Notes: generated by a model not told the origin, from the sequence alone. A stretch of DNA of 64,000 bases from an uncultured Fibrobacter sp. (GCA_946408125.1 CAMJQW010000008.1:18758-82757), one strand, 5' to 3'. Shown: positions 7,905 through 17,995, counted from the stretch's first letter. Numbers and translations: made by a program.

Positions 7905-9772
7905 TGGAACTTAAAGACGTAAAGTCTCCACAGGATATCAAGCACTGTTCCATCCAGGAACTGAACAGCCTCGCTTCGCAGGTGCGTTCGACCATTATCG
8001 GTCAGGTCGCAAAGCATGGCGGGCACTTGGCGTCCAGCCTCGGGGTGGTCGAGCTTACGCTTGCTCTCCATTATGTGTACAACGCTCCCGAAGACAAGAT
8101 CGTGTGGGACGTTGGTCACCAGGCTTATGTGCACAAGCTCCTGACGGGCCGTTACGATAGGTTCGAGACGCTTCGCCAGCAGGGAGGTCTTTCGGGATTT
8201 TTGAAGCGTAACGAGAGCGAGTATGACTGCTTTGGCGCGGGCCATGCGACCACGTCCATCTCTGCAGCTCTCGGCTTTGCCGTCGCCCGCAACCACTTTA
8301 ACCGCAAGAACAACGTGGTGGCCGTCATTGGTGACGGTTCCATGACTGGCGGTATGGCTTTTGAGGCCCTGAACAATGTGGGCATCTCGAAGCAGAACAT
8401 GACCATCATCCTGAACGACAACAGGATGAGTATCGCCCCGAATGTGGGTGGGTTCAGCAAGTACCTGAACCGCGTGATTTCGGACCCGGTCTACAACAAG
8501 ATGCGTTCTGACCTGGACCGCCTGATGAAGCGCCTGCCGGGTGTGCTCGGAAGCCGCTTCCGTGACCTGTTCCTGCAGGTGGAGACTGCTGCGAAGAATG
8601 CGGTGAAGCCTGGCGCCTTCTTCGAAGATATGGGCGTCCGCTACTTCGGGCCCATCGACGGCCACGACATCAACGAGCTTATCATGATTCTCGAGCGCGT
8701 GAAGTCGCAGCCCGGTCCGTGCATCGTGCACGTGCTTACCGAGAAGGGCCGCGGTCTCGATGCCGCCGAGAAGAACCCGACCAAGTTCCACGGGTGCGGA
8801 CCTTTCGATCCGGAAAGCGGTCTCCCGCTTGCCCCGGGCAAGCCGAACCCCTCCCTTACGAGCGTATTCGGCAAGACTTTGCTCGAACTTGCGAAGAAGG
8901 ACAACCGCATCATGGGTATCACGGCCGCCATGCCTACGGGCTGCGGTCTGGATATCGTGGCGAAGGAACTGCCCGACCGCGTTATCGACGTGGGCATTGC
9001 GGAAGAGCATGCCGTGACGTTTGCGGCTGGCCTTGCCTGCGATGGCGTGGTTCCGGTGGTCGCCATCTATTCAAGCTTTATGCAGCGCGCTTACGACCAG
9101 ATTATGCACGATGTGGCTTTACAGAATCTGCATGTCGTGTTTGTCCTGGATCGCGCTGGTTTGGTGGGAGCGGACGGCCCGACGCACCATGGTGCTTTCG
9201 ACCTGTCCTTCTTGCGCACGGTTCCGGGGATGACCGTCTTGGCGCCCAGTAACGAGAATGAACTTAGGGATATGATTGCTGCCTCCATCGATATGGAAGG
9301 CCCTGTCGCTATCCGCTATCCCCGCGGGACGGCCCTTGCAGAAGAGCTGCTCCCTCCTGCCGGCACGTTCGACGCCAAGTGTCCGAAGGTCATCGAGCAG
9401 GGAAAGGACATCCTGCTCCTCGGAGCGGGATTTATGACAAACGAGCTGAAGAAGACTGCCGAGATCCTGAAGGGGAAGGGTTACAACCCGACTCTCGTGG
9501 ATGCACGCATCATCAAGCCGCTGGACGCGGAATGCTACCGCAGCCTCTTCGAAAACCACAAGGTCATTGTCACGCTGGAAGACAATACCCGTATCGGCGG
9601 TTATGGTTCTGCCGTTATGGAATTGATGGCCGACCTGGGCTTTACGGACAAGAAGTTAATCCGTTTTGGCCTCCCGGATCATTTTGTGGAACAGGGCAAT
9701 ATTCCGGACCTGTACAAACTCTTGAAAATTGACGGAGAATCCGTCGCAGAACAGTTGATGGAAAGATTATGA
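7904..9772 (+). CDS. dxs: 1-deoxy-D-xylulose-5-phosphate synthase
   Basis: 622 aa, full length. It makes DXP from pyruvate and glyceraldehyde 3-phosphate, the first step of the MEP pathway, using thiamine diphosphate. Landmarks: SLGVVELTLALHYVYNAP, IVWDVGHQAYVHKLLTGR, the ThDP motif GDGSMTGGMAFEALNN, then the transketolase pyrimidine domain (DVGIAEEHAVTFAAGLA; DRAGLVGADGPTHHGAFDLSFL) and the C-terminal domain (TLEDNTRIGGYGSAV). Start overlaps the prenyl synthase stop by one base. The next gene overlaps its end by four bases. Confidence 0.97.
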   Translation: MELKDVKSPQDIKHCSIQELNSLASQVRSTIIGQVAKHGGHLASSLGVVELTLALHYVYNAPEDKIVWDVGHQAYVHKLLTGRYDRFETLRQQGGLSGFLKRNESEYDCFGAGHATTSISAALGFAVARNHFNRKNNVVAVIGDGSMTGGMAFEALNNVGISKQNMTIILNDNRMSIAPNVGGFSKYLNRVISDPVYNKMRSDLDRLMKRLPGVLGSRFRDLFLQVETAAKNAVKPGAFFEDMGVRYFGPIDGHDINELIMILERVKSQPGPCIVHVLTEKGRGLDAAEKNPTKFHGCGPFDPESGLPLAPGKPNPSLTSVFGKTLLELAKKDNRIMGITAAMPTGCGLDIVAKELPDRVIDVGIAEEHAVTFAAGLACDGVVPVVAIYSSFMQRAYDQIMHDVALQNLHVVFVLDRAGLVGADGPTHHGAFDLSFLRTVPGMTVLAPSNENELRDMIAASIDMEGPVAIRYPRGTALAEELLPPAGTFDAKCPKVIEQGKDILLLGAGFMTNELKKTAEILKGKGYNPTLVDARIIKPLDAECYRSLFENHKVIVTLEDNTRIGGYGSAVMELMADLGFTDKKLIRFGLPDHFVEQGNIPDLYKLLKIDGESVAEQLMERL

Positions 9773-10974
9773 GCGAAGAAAAGAAGCGCACCGTGAGAAT
9801 GACTCTGGACCGCAAGTTCGGAGTCAGCGAAAAGAGAGATGAACGGCGTCCTCGTCGTGACGAAGGGAGCCGCGAAGAGGCCCCTGCGGGAGATCGCCCG
9901 TTCCGTGGCGAACGCCCCCGTGGTGTCAGGGGACTCCGTGAAGACGGTAGTCGTCGCGAAGGCCGTTTCGATAGGGAACGCCGTCCGCGCCGCTTTGGTG
10001 ATAAGCCCTTCGGTGGGCGCGGTAGCCGCTTTGGCCGCCGCGACGGGGATTTCTCGACACGCAGGCCCCTCGATGGGCACGTTCCGGTATACCGCCAGCG
10101 TCCTGAACGCAAGGCGGAACTCGTTGACGAGAATATCGACGAGGCCACGCTGGAAGCACGTTCGGTTCAGGCTGAACAGAATGCCGATTCCGCTTCCAAT
10201 CCGCCTTGGTTCCGCAAGCTCCTCGCGCTCACCACGGAAAAGGGCCGCGAACGCGAAGGCAAGTTCCTCGGTGAAGGCGCCCATGTTGTAGAGGAACTCG
10301 TTTCCAAGCACCGCGAAATCGTTATCGCAATCTATGCGGTCGAGGGCTTCGAGAACGAAGAACTTGTCGAAAAGATCAATGAAGCCAACATTACGCTCCA
10401 CACGCTTTCGCCCGAGCAGATGAAGCAGCTTTCCTCGACGGTCACTCCGCAGGGAATCATTGCTTTCTGCCGTATTGCAAATACCAAGCCCGTGTACGAA
10501 TCTAGCCGCAGCGTGCTGACGCTCGTTGACGCCGTGCAGGATCCGGGCAACCTCGGTACGCTTTTCCGCACGAGCCTCGGTTTCGGATCTGATGGTATGG
10601 TGCTTGGCCGCGGCACGGTGAGCCCGTTCAATCCGAAGGTGGTTCGCGGTTCTTCGGGTACGTTCCTGCGCGTTCCTTTCGAGTTCGACATCGACTTGAT
10701 CGACCATATCAACTTCCTGCGCAGCAAGGGCTATACCATCATCGCGACGGACCTGCATGCCCGCCAGGCTCTCAAGGACATTCCGAAGCACAAGCTCCGC
10801 AAGATGGCCTTCCTTGTGGGTAACGAAGGCGCCGGTACCAACCAGTACCTGATCGAGCTTGCCGACGAGACGGTGAAGATTCCGATGAGCAGCGAACTTG
10901 AATCGCTGAACGTCTCCGTGGCGCACGGTATCCTCAGTTACGAGGCCGCCCAGATTCAGGAGGACCTGAAGTAA
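9769..10974 (+). CDS. TrmH/SpoU-type rRNA or tRNA 2'-O-methyltransferase with Arg-rich N-terminal tail
   Basis: 401 aa. Residues ~1-120 are low-complexity and rich in Arg, Asp, Glu and Gly (ERRPRRDEGSREE, FGGRGSRFGRRDGD), probably disordered and RNA-binding. A substrate-binding L30-like part follows (HVVEELVSKHREIVIAIYAVEG), then the SPOUT knot: VQDPGNLGTLFRTSLGFG, VVRGSSGTFLRVPF, FLVGNEGAGT and IPMSSELESLNVSVAHGILSYEA, which carry the AdoMet-binding knot and the conserved Arg, Glu and Asn. The exact nucleotide target is unknown. It overlaps dxs by four bases and pyrF by one. Confidence 0.88.
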   Translation: MSEEKKRTVRMTLDRKFGVSEKRDERRPRRDEGSREEAPAGDRPFRGERPRGVRGLREDGSRREGRFDRERRPRRFGDKPFGGRGSRFGRRDGDFSTRRPLDGHVPVYRQRPERKAELVDENIDEATLEARSVQAEQNADSASNPPWFRKLLALTTEKGREREGKFLGEGAHVVEELVSKHREIVIAIYAVEGFENEELVEKINEANITLHTLSPEQMKQLSSTVTPQGIIAFCRIANTKPVYESSRSVLTLVDAVQDPGNLGTLFRTSLGFGSDGMVLGRGTVSPFNPKVVRGSSGTFLRVPFEFDIDLIDHINFLRSKGYTIIATDLHARQALKDIPKHKLRKMAFLVGNEGAGTNQYLIELADETVKIPMSSELESLNVSVAHGILSYEAAQIQEDLK

Positions 10975-11861
10975 TGGCGAACTTCCACGAACGTCTTGAA
11001 CAGAGGATTGCCAAGTGCGGCAACCCGGTATGCCTCGGCATGGATCCGGTCTTGAAACTCATTCCGTTCGAAGGCAGCGCCGAAGAAAAGATCAAGCGCT
11101 TCTACCTCGACATTCTGGAATGTGCGCTCAAGCGTAACGTGACGCCCGCCGTGGTAAAGCCGAACAGCGCCTACTACGAATGCGTGAGCGTGCAGGCGAT
11201 GCTTGTGCTGCAGGAACTGATTGAAGCCTATCGCAGTGCTGGCATTCCGGTAATTCTTGACGCCAAGCGTGGAGACATCGGCAAGTCGAGCGCCGCCTAT
11301 GCGACGGCCGCCTACGACGTGTACAAGGCCGATGCCGTGACGGTCAGCCCGTGGATGGGCACCGATTCCGTCGGTCCGTTCATCCGTGAAAATTCCGAGA
11401 ATGGCGCTTACGTGCTGCTCCGCACGAGCAACAAGGGTGCGCACGATTTCCAGGACATGCCCGTTGTCTGCGGTGATGACCCGCGTGACATCGCGAGCGC
11501 CTTCTACTCCGTTGCCGATAAGATTTTTGAATGGGATGGTAACCACGGTTACCTGGGTGCTGTCGTCGGTGCGACGCATCCCGAAGAACTCGAACAGATT
11601 ACCGCTTACACGGTGGCGAAGAAGCACGAGATTCCGTTCTTGATTCCTGGCGTTTCCATTCCGGGCGTGCCCGGTGGCCAGGGTGGCGATGCGAAGACGG
11701 TCCTTACTGCGATTGCGAACGGTGGCGGCAAGCGCAAGTTCCACGTGCTCAATAGCAGCAGCGGTTTGAATTTCGCATGGCAGCGCAACAACACGCCGGC
11801 AAACTTCGCGAATGACTGCATCGACGCGCTGGAGAAACTGGCCGAGGCCTGCGCCATATAA
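10974..11861 (+). CDS. pyrF: Orotidine 5'-phosphate decarboxylase, type 2
   Basis: 295 aa, matching the longer type 2 subfamily. It decarboxylates OMP to UMP, the last step of de novo pyrimidine synthesis. The catalytic motif LDAKRGDIGKSSAAYA (Lys/Asp tetrad) and the phosphate-binding IPGVSIPGVPGGQGGD loop are visible, with NSSSGLNFAW near the end. The start overlaps the methyltransferase stop (TAATG). pyrC is elsewhere in the window on the other strand, so the pathway is scattered. Confidence 0.95.
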   Translation: MANFHERLEQRIAKCGNPVCLGMDPVLKLIPFEGSAEEKIKRFYLDILECALKRNVTPAVVKPNSAYYECVSVQAMLVLQELIEAYRSAGIPVILDAKRGDIGKSSAAYATAAYDVYKADAVTVSPWMGTDSVGPFIRENSENGAYVLLRTSNKGAHDFQDMPVVCGDDPRDIASAFYSVADKIFEWDGNHGYLGAVVGATHPEELEQITAYTVAKKHEIPFLIPGVSIPGVPGGQGGDAKTVLTAIANGGGKRKFHVLNSSSGLNFAWQRNNTPANFANDCIDALEKLAEACAI

Positions 11862-11867
11862 GTATTT

Positions 11868-12665
11868 ATGCGGTTCCTTGTTTCCATAGCCCTTGCGGTG
11901 GCGCTCATTGCGGTGGCCTTCAATTTTGCGAAGCCCCTGCCCAATACGCTCACTGACGATTCCTTCTTGCCGAAGGCCTCTTCGGTGAAGTTCATCGCTG
12001 CAGGGAACAACGCCGCAGTTGCGGGACTCTTTTGGATCAAGGGGCTTACGTCTCTTGGCGAGAGCTACCTGACGGGCAAGGAATACAACTACCTGAGCCA
12101 CGTGGCAAACCTTTCCACGGAACTCGATAGCCTGTTCTTTACGCCGTACTATTTTGTCGGCAGCATTACTCCGACGGATACACGTGATACGACAGACTTT
12201 GCGGTTATGCGCCGCGCGCTCAAGAATTTTCCGGATGAGTGGAGGCTGGCTGTCGGTTATGCCCTGCGTCTCTCGAACGGGCCTTACCCGAACAAGAAGG
12301 AAGCCGCCGACGTGATGCGTCCTTACTTCGATAGTCCCGATTCCACGATTCCCGAGCATATCCGCCTGATGTACCGCAGCTTTGAACTTGATGCGGAACA
12401 GACGGAAACGGCTCTCGAGATGGTTCTGAACGATGTGATGCAACCGCGCTTCAAGAAGTTCCGCAAGAGTTTCTACAACAAGACTTTCCGCGTGCTTGGC
12501 TACAGGGGCGTGGGAGTGACTGAAGGTCGCGACTCGACCAAGTATAACGAAGTCAAGAAGACGATCGATGCATTCTCCGAAGGCAAGATTCCTGCGCCGT
12601 ATGCCTTCCACCACCTGCTTGCTTTGAAGAAGGTGGAAACCCCGAAAGTCGAAGAACCTAACTAA
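11868..12665 (+). CDS. Hypothetical membrane-anchored or exported protein
   Basis: 265 aa. The N-terminal hydrophobic segment (FLVSIALAVALIAVAFNFA) looks like an uncleaved anchor or signal peptide. The rest contains helical pieces such as AAVAGLFWIKGLTSLGESYL and YLSHVANLSTELDSLFFTPYYFVG, which resemble the TPR-like repeats of uncharacterised anchored proteins, and ends Pro/Glu-rich. It starts 6 bp after pyrF and ends the operon, converging on the next gene. No function assigned. Confidence 0.7.
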   Translation: MRFLVSIALAVALIAVAFNFAKPLPNTLTDDSFLPKASSVKFIAAGNNAAVAGLFWIKGLTSLGESYLTGKEYNYLSHVANLSTELDSLFFTPYYFVGSITPTDTRDTTDFAVMRRALKNFPDEWRLAVGYALRLSNGPYPNKKEAADVMRPYFDSPDSTIPEHIRLMYRSFELDAEQTETALEMVLNDVMQPRFKKFRKSFYNKTFRVLGYRGVGVTEGRDSTKYNEVKKTIDAFSEGKIPAPYAFHHLLALKKVETPKVEEPN

Positions 12666-13436
12666 TTATTCCGCGCAACGCTTGGAGTTGTTCGGGAGTC
12701 CCATCAGTTCGAATGCGTTCTTGCAGCGGAGCTTCAGGTCTTCCGCTTCTTCGGCCTTGGTGGTCTTGAGCTTCGAACGCTTGTAGAGGATCGTCGCCGT
12801 CATGTACGGCTTGTTCCCTTCGATGGATTTCGCTTCGGCTATGCGGTAGAGGGAATCGGCCTCGCCGCTGTTGCCTTCCAGGTCAGCCATCATGGCCGCG
12901 GTAAAGGCGTAGAAGCCGCCTTTCTTGTTGCTCTTCTTTCCTGCCATCTTGAGGGCTTCTGCCGCATCGTCGCTTCGGTGCGATCCGGCATAGCTGATGG
13001 CGCATTCCGCATAGAACGCCGCGGCGGTGGCCTTGTCCGCTTTCTTGAGGGCGTCCTCGTCCACCTTCCCGCAAAGCTTGGCTCCGTCGCCGTAGTTCTC
13101 GCGTGCATTCGCGAGCGCGATCTTTGCGCGAAGCAGGTTAGTTCCGGTCGTGTTGTCGAGGGCTTCCGGACGGACAATCGATATCAGGGAATCGGCAAAA
13201 TCCAAGTCGAGGCTCTGCGTACGGATTTGCGCCATGGCGAGCAGGACGCGTCCTTCGGAAAGCAGGTCGGCTTCCTTGCGGCTAGCAAGGAGCGCTCGTT
13301 CGAGCTGGTAATAGGCCTTGGCGTATTTCCCCGCATTTATGGAGCGCTGGGCGCGGGCGGCAATGGTCCCGGATTCGGAAGCGTTCGATGCCGCGGTAAG
13401 CGCAAGCAAGGCGATGATGGCGAACTTCCTTACCAT
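12666..13436 (-). CDS. Hypothetical exported protein with TPR-like helices, downstream of mlaD
   Basis: 256 aa. A clear signal peptide (KFAIIALLALTAASNA) is followed by helical repeats (INAGKYAKAYYQLERALLA, AKAAAFYAECAISYAGSHRSDDAAEALKMA-like segments) that fit tetratricopeptide folds. The end has Cys residues (LRCKNAFELMG...KRCAE). It overlaps the mlaD gene by seven bases, so both are probably co-translated. It may be a periplasmic partner of the MCE protein, but no family is recognised. Confidence 0.65.
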   Translation of the reverse strand: MVRKFAIIALLALTAASNASESGTIAARAQRSINAGKYAKAYYQLERALLASRKEADLLSEGRVLLAMAQIRTQSLDLDFADSLISIVRPEALDNTTGTNLLRAKIALANARENYGDGAKLCGKVDEDALKKADKATAAAFYAECAISYAGSHRSDDAAEALKMAGKKSNKKGGFYAFTAAMMADLEGNSGEADSLYRIAEAKSIEGNKPYMTATILYKRSKLKTTKAEEAEDLKLRCKNAFELMGLPNNSKRCAE

Positions 13437-14437
13437 AGCGTCTCCACCATGAACGGCACGGAATCCTTGCTCGGCATGTTCCTGCGGACAATCCAGATGT
13501 TGGAAATGCCTTCCATCAGGTCATCCGCGTTCTGCAATGTGCCTTCCGTCGTTTCCATGAAATCGGCGATATTCGAGGTCATGAGTCCCAGCTTGTCGAC
13601 CATGCCGTCTACGCGTCCCATAGTCGTGTCCATGGACTTGACGAGTCCGCCGACATTGCCCATAAGTTCGTCCACCTTGGCCGGAAGGGGCTTGAGGTCG
13701 GCGACGATGGAGGACATGTCTGTCGTCATGTTGTCGATCTTGCTGACCATCGGCGGAACGTTTTCGCTAAGCGTGTCGAGCAGCTTGCTCGTTTTTTCAA
13801 GTGTATTCTTGCCCGCGTAGGTAATGTCGTCGAGGCGGTTCAGCTGGCGGTTCAGGTTGTCGTAGAGTGCACGGGACCCGAAGAGGGCGCCGATGGTGGT
13901 TCCCGTATCCATCGCCATGGCAACGAGAGTGTCGGCGGCATCAATGAGTTCGTTCACGCGTCCCAAGAGCTCGTTGGTCGTCTCGAGGACTGTTTCGATA
14001 TCCTGCGCCTTGCCTGCCCGTATGAAATCCCCTTCGTGCAACACGTTGCCCTTGCCGCGACGCACGTCGATGTTGATGACGCGGGCGGAAATCATGTTCT
14101 GGTCGCGGATGGCGAACACTTCGGCGCTGTCGGTAATCCAGTTCTGGAATTCCGTGCGGATGGTAAATTCTATGAACACGCCGTCGTTCTGGATTTTCAT
14201 CTCCGAAATCTGGCCGACGTCCACGCCGCTGATCTGGACGCGGGTTCCCGGACGGAGGCCCAGGGCCTTTTCAAAGGTGCTGTGAAGCTTGTACTCCTCG
14301 ACGCCGATCATGCCGCTCGTGAAGAGCTTGGTATAGAAAACCAGTGCGAAGAGAACCACGGCCAAGGTGAAGAAAATGCCGACCAGTAGGCCCGACAATT
14401 CCATCCAGTTCACCTGTTTAAGTGGTTTAAACCTCAT
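13430..14437 (-). CDS. mlaD: MCE-family lipid-transport protein (MlaD-like)
   Basis: 335 aa. One N-terminal TM (~16-38) is followed by an MCE domain: VEEYKLHSTFEKALGLRPGTRVQISGVDVGQISEM and DSAEVFAIRDQNMISARVINID. The C-terminal ~150 residues form a long helical region (RVNELIDAADTL, MVSKIDNMTTDMSSIVADL) typical of longer MCE proteins that build a periplasmic tunnel. The protein should be anchored in the inner membrane and bind the MlaFE ABC transporter, whose genes are at 34.2-35.9 kb. A TATATT box starts 13 nt before the ATG. Confidence 0.88.
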   Translation of the reverse strand: MRFKPLKQVNWMELSGLLVGIFFTLAVVLFALVFYTKLFTSGMIGVEEYKLHSTFEKALGLRPGTRVQISGVDVGQISEMKIQNDGVFIEFTIRTEFQNWITDSAEVFAIRDQNMISARVINIDVRRGKGNVLHEGDFIRAGKAQDIETVLETTNELLGRVNELIDAADTLVAMAMDTGTTIGALFGSRALYDNLNRQLNRLDDITYAGKNTLEKTSKLLDTLSENVPPMVSKIDNMTTDMSSIVADLKPLPAKVDELMGNVGGLVKSMDTTMGRVDGMVDKLGLMTSNIADFMETTEGTLQNADDLMEGISNIWIVRRNMPSKDSVPFMVETLW

Positions 14438-14444
14438 ATTGCGA

Positions 14445-14450
14445 AATATA
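14445..14450 (-). promoter_or_regulatory. TATATT box 13 nt before mlaD start
   Basis: On the minus strand TATATT begins at 14450, exactly 13 nt before the ATG at 14437, with no ribosome-binding site between. It matches the leaderless-type arrangement seen repeatedly in this window. Confidence 0.5.
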
Positions 14451-14535
14451 TATAAAAATTCGGAAACATAAACACTATAGGGGGTATTTTGAATAACTTT
14501 TCGTTTTCTAATTTAAGGGGTGTTGGAGGTCTATT

Positions 14536-15795
14536 ATGGACTTTTTTGAATTTTTGGACACTTCCGTGACTCCGTACCATACGGTGGAAACCCTGAAAAA
14601 GATGCTTGCCTCGGCAGGTTTTTCACCGGTGGGGCTGGAAAACGTTGCCGGAATGGCCTGTGGTGATTCCTTTTTTGTCGAGAGGGGTTCTGCCCTGATC
14701 GCGGTGCGCATGCCGCGCAATTTTTCTGCCGATACGCGGGTCCGACTGGCGACTGCGCATGTTGATTTCCCGGCCCTGAAAGTGACTCCGAATCCGGACA
14801 AGGAGTGCGCGGGTGTCCGCAAACTCCATGCCGAGGTGTACGGGAGCCCCCTTTACACGAGCTGGCTCGACCGTGATCTCGGGTATGCAGGAGTGATTGC
14901 ATACCGGCATAACGAAAAAATCATGATGAAGGCCGTCCGCGGAGACAAGCTGTTCAAGATCCCGCAACTTGCGGTCCATCTGAATCGTGGCGTGAACCAG
15001 GACGGACTCAAGGTGAACCCGCAGACCGATCTTGATGTGCTGTGGGGGAGCGCCGGAATGGACGCTCCGCATTTTGAGGATGCGCTGCGACGTGAACTTT
15101 CGGCGGGCGAGGAAATGCTCGATTTCGACATCCGCTTCTTTGATGCGCAACCCGCGAGCAAGGGAGGCTTCGATGACGAGTGGGTCTATTCCGGAAGGAT
15201 CGACAACCTGAGCAGCTGCCATGCAATCGCCGAGGCCATTGTTGACGCGTCTCCGAATGAAAACGACATCTGCGTCGCATGCTTTTTCGACAACGAGGAA
15301 GTCGGTTCGGTCACCCGCGAGGGCGCCGGCGGCAACTTCCTGGAATCTGTACTACAGGCCATATGGTTAAGCGGGTGTGCAAGCAAATCGCCTGTCCCGC
15401 TTTCTGCCGCACTGGAACGCTCGCTTGCGCTTTCTCTCGATGTCGCGCATGCGGAACATCCCAACTTCCCCGAAAAGCACGAGCTGAACCACGCGCCGAT
15501 TCTCGGGAACGGAATCGTATTGAAGACAAATTCACAAAGGCGCTACGCGAGTGACGTGATGGCGTCGGCCCGCCTGCGCGATCTCTGTTCCCGTGCGGGT
15601 GTGCCGCTCCAGGTGTTCGTGACGCGAAACGACATGCCCTGCGGTTCGACAGTCGGCCCGACGGTTTCTGCGCGTCTCGGGATTCCGACCGTCGATATCG
15701 GCGAACCCATTCTGAGTATGCACAGTATACGCGAAATGATGGCGATTAAGGACCACGAAAGCATGACGCGCCTTGTTTCGTCTTTCTTTTGTTAA
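14536..15795 (+). CDS. apeB: M18 family aminopeptidase
   Basis: 419 aa, complete. M18 enzymes are cytosolic dizinc aminopeptidases, often preferring acidic or hydrophobic N-termini. The start FLDTSVTPYHTVETLKKML is typical; metal ligands are in TAHVDFPALKVTPNP (His), GRIDNLSSC (Asp), DNEEVGSVTREGAGG (Glu pair) and MHSIREMMAI near the end (His). The ATG has GGAGG upstream, unlike the leaderless-type genes. It is a stand-alone gene followed 12 bp later by gtrA. Confidence 0.9.
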   Translation: MDFFEFLDTSVTPYHTVETLKKMLASAGFSPVGLENVAGMACGDSFFVERGSALIAVRMPRNFSADTRVRLATAHVDFPALKVTPNPDKECAGVRKLHAEVYGSPLYTSWLDRDLGYAGVIAYRHNEKIMMKAVRGDKLFKIPQLAVHLNRGVNQDGLKVNPQTDLDVLWGSAGMDAPHFEDALRRELSAGEEMLDFDIRFFDAQPASKGGFDDEWVYSGRIDNLSSCHAIAEAIVDASPNENDICVACFFDNEEVGSVTREGAGGNFLESVLQAIWLSGCASKSPVPLSAALERSLALSLDVAHAEHPNFPEKHELNHAPILGNGIVLKTNSQRRYASDVMASARLRDLCSRAGVPLQVFVTRNDMPCGSTVGPTVSARLGIPTVDIGEPILSMHSIREMMAIKDHESMTRLVSSFFC

Positions 15796-15807
15796 ATTTA
15801 TCGAGGA

Positions 15808-16257
15808 ATGATTTCGGGTATCATAAAGAAGCTGCGTAACCGTTTCCCCCGCAAGTCGCTTGCGGGGCAGTTCCTCCGTTACATGGTGACGGGGGGTGTT
15901 GCCTTCGTGGCCGATTTCGGACTGTTCGCGCTGTGCCTTTACGGTTTCGGTTGGCACTACCTGCTGGCGAACCTCGTGGGCCTGGTAGCAGGCCTCGTCC
16001 TCAATTACCTGATGAGCATCCTGTGGGTGTTTACCGCCTGCAAGCGCATCCTCAAAACGAAGAAGGGCATTGAATTTGTCCTGTTCGCGCTGGTGGGGAT
16101 TGCGGGCGTCGGTATAAATCAGGTGCTCATGTACCTGATGGTCGATGGACTTGGCATAAACGAGATGGTGTCCAAGATGATTGCCGCCGTGCTCGTGCTC
16201 ATGTGGAACTTCGGTGCGCGGAAACTCATGCTTTTCCGCGGGAAAAAGACTCTTTAA
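15808..16257 (+). CDS. GtrA-like membrane protein
   Basis: 149 aa with four predicted membrane spans and the GtrA signature FLRYMVTGGVAFVADFGLFALCLYGFG near the start. GtrA proteins are small polytopic proteins thought to translocate polyprenyl-linked sugars or to aid surface glycan modification. Together with the following oxidoreductase and two GT-C glycosyltransferases it suggests a surface-polysaccharide cluster. A TAAATT box begins 15 nt before the ATG. Confidence 0.85.
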   Translation: MISGIIKKLRNRFPRKSLAGQFLRYMVTGGVAFVADFGLFALCLYGFGWHYLLANLVGLVAGLVLNYLMSILWVFTACKRILKTKKGIEFVLFALVGIAGVGINQVLMYLMVDGLGINEMVSKMIAAVLVLMWNFGARKLMLFRGKKTL

Positions 16258-16344
16258 AGAACAAAATTGCGTGATATTCTTTATTGCGTTTCGTAAAAAA
16301 GCGCAGGGAAGTTGCGTTTGAAGTCGAAAAAGCTTATCCTTTTC

Positions 16345-16350
16345 TATATT
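16345..16350 (+). promoter_or_regulatory. TATATT box 13 nt before the FAD oxidoreductase start
   Basis: TATATT begins exactly 13 nt before the ATG at 16358 and no Shine-Dalgarno sequence fits between them. Confidence 0.5.
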
Positions 16351-16357
16351 CGTCTAT

Positions 16358-17995
16358 ATGAAAGAGAATCTCAAAATTGCCGTAATCGCGGGCGCAGGCC
16401 CTGCGGGTTTGACTGCCGCGCTGGAACTTTTGCGCACGACCGACGTGAAGCCGGTCATCTATGAAGCCGAAGATGTCATCGGGGGAATTTCCCGTACCGC
16501 ACGCTACAAGGGCAACCGCATGGATATCGGCGGTCACCGCTTTTTCAGCAAGAGCGATACCGTGATGGACTGGTGGCAGGGAATTCTCCCGCTCCAGGGT
16601 GCCGCGAGCAAGGATGACATCGCCATCGGGCGCAGCGTGCCGCTTACGGAAGGCGGCCCCGATCCCGAGCAGACGGACTACGTGATGCTCTGCCGCAGCC
16701 GCCTCAGCCGCATCCTCTTCTTGCGCAAGCTTTTCGACTATCCGGTGAGCCTGAACGGCGACACCATCCGCAATCTCGGTCTCTGGCGCATGTTCAAGAT
16801 TGGCATGAGCTACCTCAAGGTGCAGCTGTTGCCCGCACGCAAGGAAAAGAGTCTTGAAGATTTCATGATCAACCGCTTCGGCGTGGAACTCTACCGCACG
16901 TTCTTCCGCGACTACACCGAAAAGGTGTGGGGCGTGCCGTGCAGCAAGATCAGTCCGGACTGGGGTGGACAGCGCATCAAGGGCTTGTCGATCACCAAGA
17001 CGGTGATCCATGCGCTCAAGCAGATTTTTGCAGGCAAGAAGAAGACCGATGCGAACGCCAACGGTGCGGACATCCGCCAGAAGGATACCGAGACGAGCCT
17101 TATCGGGCAGTTCCTCTACCCGAAATTCGGTCCGGGTCAGCTCTGGGAAACGGTCGCTGAAAAGATCCAGGAGATGGGCGGTGAAATCCACATGGACACG
17201 AAGGTCGTGGGCGTGGATCGTTCCGCAGACGGCAAGCGCGTGGTAAGCGTCGTTGTCGAGAGCATGGACAATACGGGCGTCTTTATGCACGAAACTATTC
17301 CGTGCGATTATTTCCTCAGCACCATGCCGGTCAAGGAACTCGTTGCCGCGATGGATGGCGAGAAAAATCCCGTGCCCGCCGAAGTCAAGCGTATCGCCGA
17401 TGGCCTCGTGTACCGCGACTTCATTACCGTGGGCCTGTTGCTCGATAAGCTGCTCATCAAGAATCCGGCAAAGCCCGGCACTCCCGAAAGCAAGCTCAAG
17501 TTCGTTGCCGACAACTGGATTTACGTGCAGGAATCCGACGTGAAGCTCGGCCGCATCCAGATTTTTAACAACTGGAGTCCCTACCTGGTTGCCGACCCCG
17601 AGAAGGTGTGGATCGGTCTTGAATACTTTGCGACCGAGGGCGACGATATGTGGCGCATGCCCGACAAGGACTTCATCAAGTTCGCCATCGACGAGCTCGA
17701 CAAGATTGACGTGGCAAGGCCCGAAGACGTGCGTGATTCAGTGGTGTTCCATATCAAGAAGGCGTATCCCGCCTACTTCGGTACCTACGGCGAGTTTGAC
17801 AAGATCCGCGAATATGTGGATCCGGTCGAGAACCTCTTCCTCATGGGCCGCAACGGCATGCACAAGTACAACAATATGGACCACAGCATGCTCGCCGCCA
17901 TGGAAGTCGTGAAGTGCATCCGTGAGAACTCTACCGACAAGACTGCCCTCTGGAGCGTGAATTCCGAAGAGGAATACCACGAAGGTAAAAAGTGA
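16358..17995 (+). CDS. FAD-dependent amine-oxidase/UDP-galactopyranose-mutase-like oxidoreductase
   Basis: 545 aa. The Rossmann dinucleotide motif [14 protein letters not shown] lies at ~12, followed by Glu of the ADP-ribose site (YEAEDVIGG) and [12 protein letters not shown], typical of the protoporphyrinogen-oxidase/NAD(P)-binding_8 family often found in polysaccharide clusters. The C-terminal [20 protein letters not shown] closes the FAD site. Related proteins are annotated as FAD-dependent oxidoreductases in glycan loci. It shares one base with the next glycosyltransferase gene. The likely substrate is a nucleotide sugar or lipid-linked sugar, not heme, but this is inference from context. 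Confidence 0.8.
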   Translation: MKENLKIAVIAGAGPAGLTAALELLRTTDVKPVIYEAEDVIGGISRTARYKGNRMDIGGHRFFSKSDTVMDWWQGILPLQGAASKDDIAIGRSVPLTEGGPDPEQTDYVMLCRSRLSRILFLRKLFDYPVSLNGDTIRNLGLWRMFKIGMSYLKVQLLPARKEKSLEDFMINRFGVELYRTFFRDYTEKVWGVPCSKISPDWGGQRIKGLSITKTVIHALKQIFAGKKKTDANANGADIRQKDTETSLIGQFLYPKFGPGQLWETVAEKIQEMGGEIHMDTKVVGVDRSADGKRVVSVVVESMDNTGVFMHETIPCDYFLSTMPVKELVAAMDGEKNPVPAEVKRIADGLVYRDFITVGLLLDKLLIKNPAKPGTPESKLKFVADNWIYVQESDVKLGRIQIFNNWSPYLVADPEKVWIGLEYFATEGDDMWRMPDKDFIKFAIDELDKIDVARPEDVRDSVVFHIKKAYPAYFGTYGEFDKIREYVDPVENLFLMGRNGMHKYNNMDHSMLAAMEVVKCIRENSTDKTALWSVNSEEEYHEGKK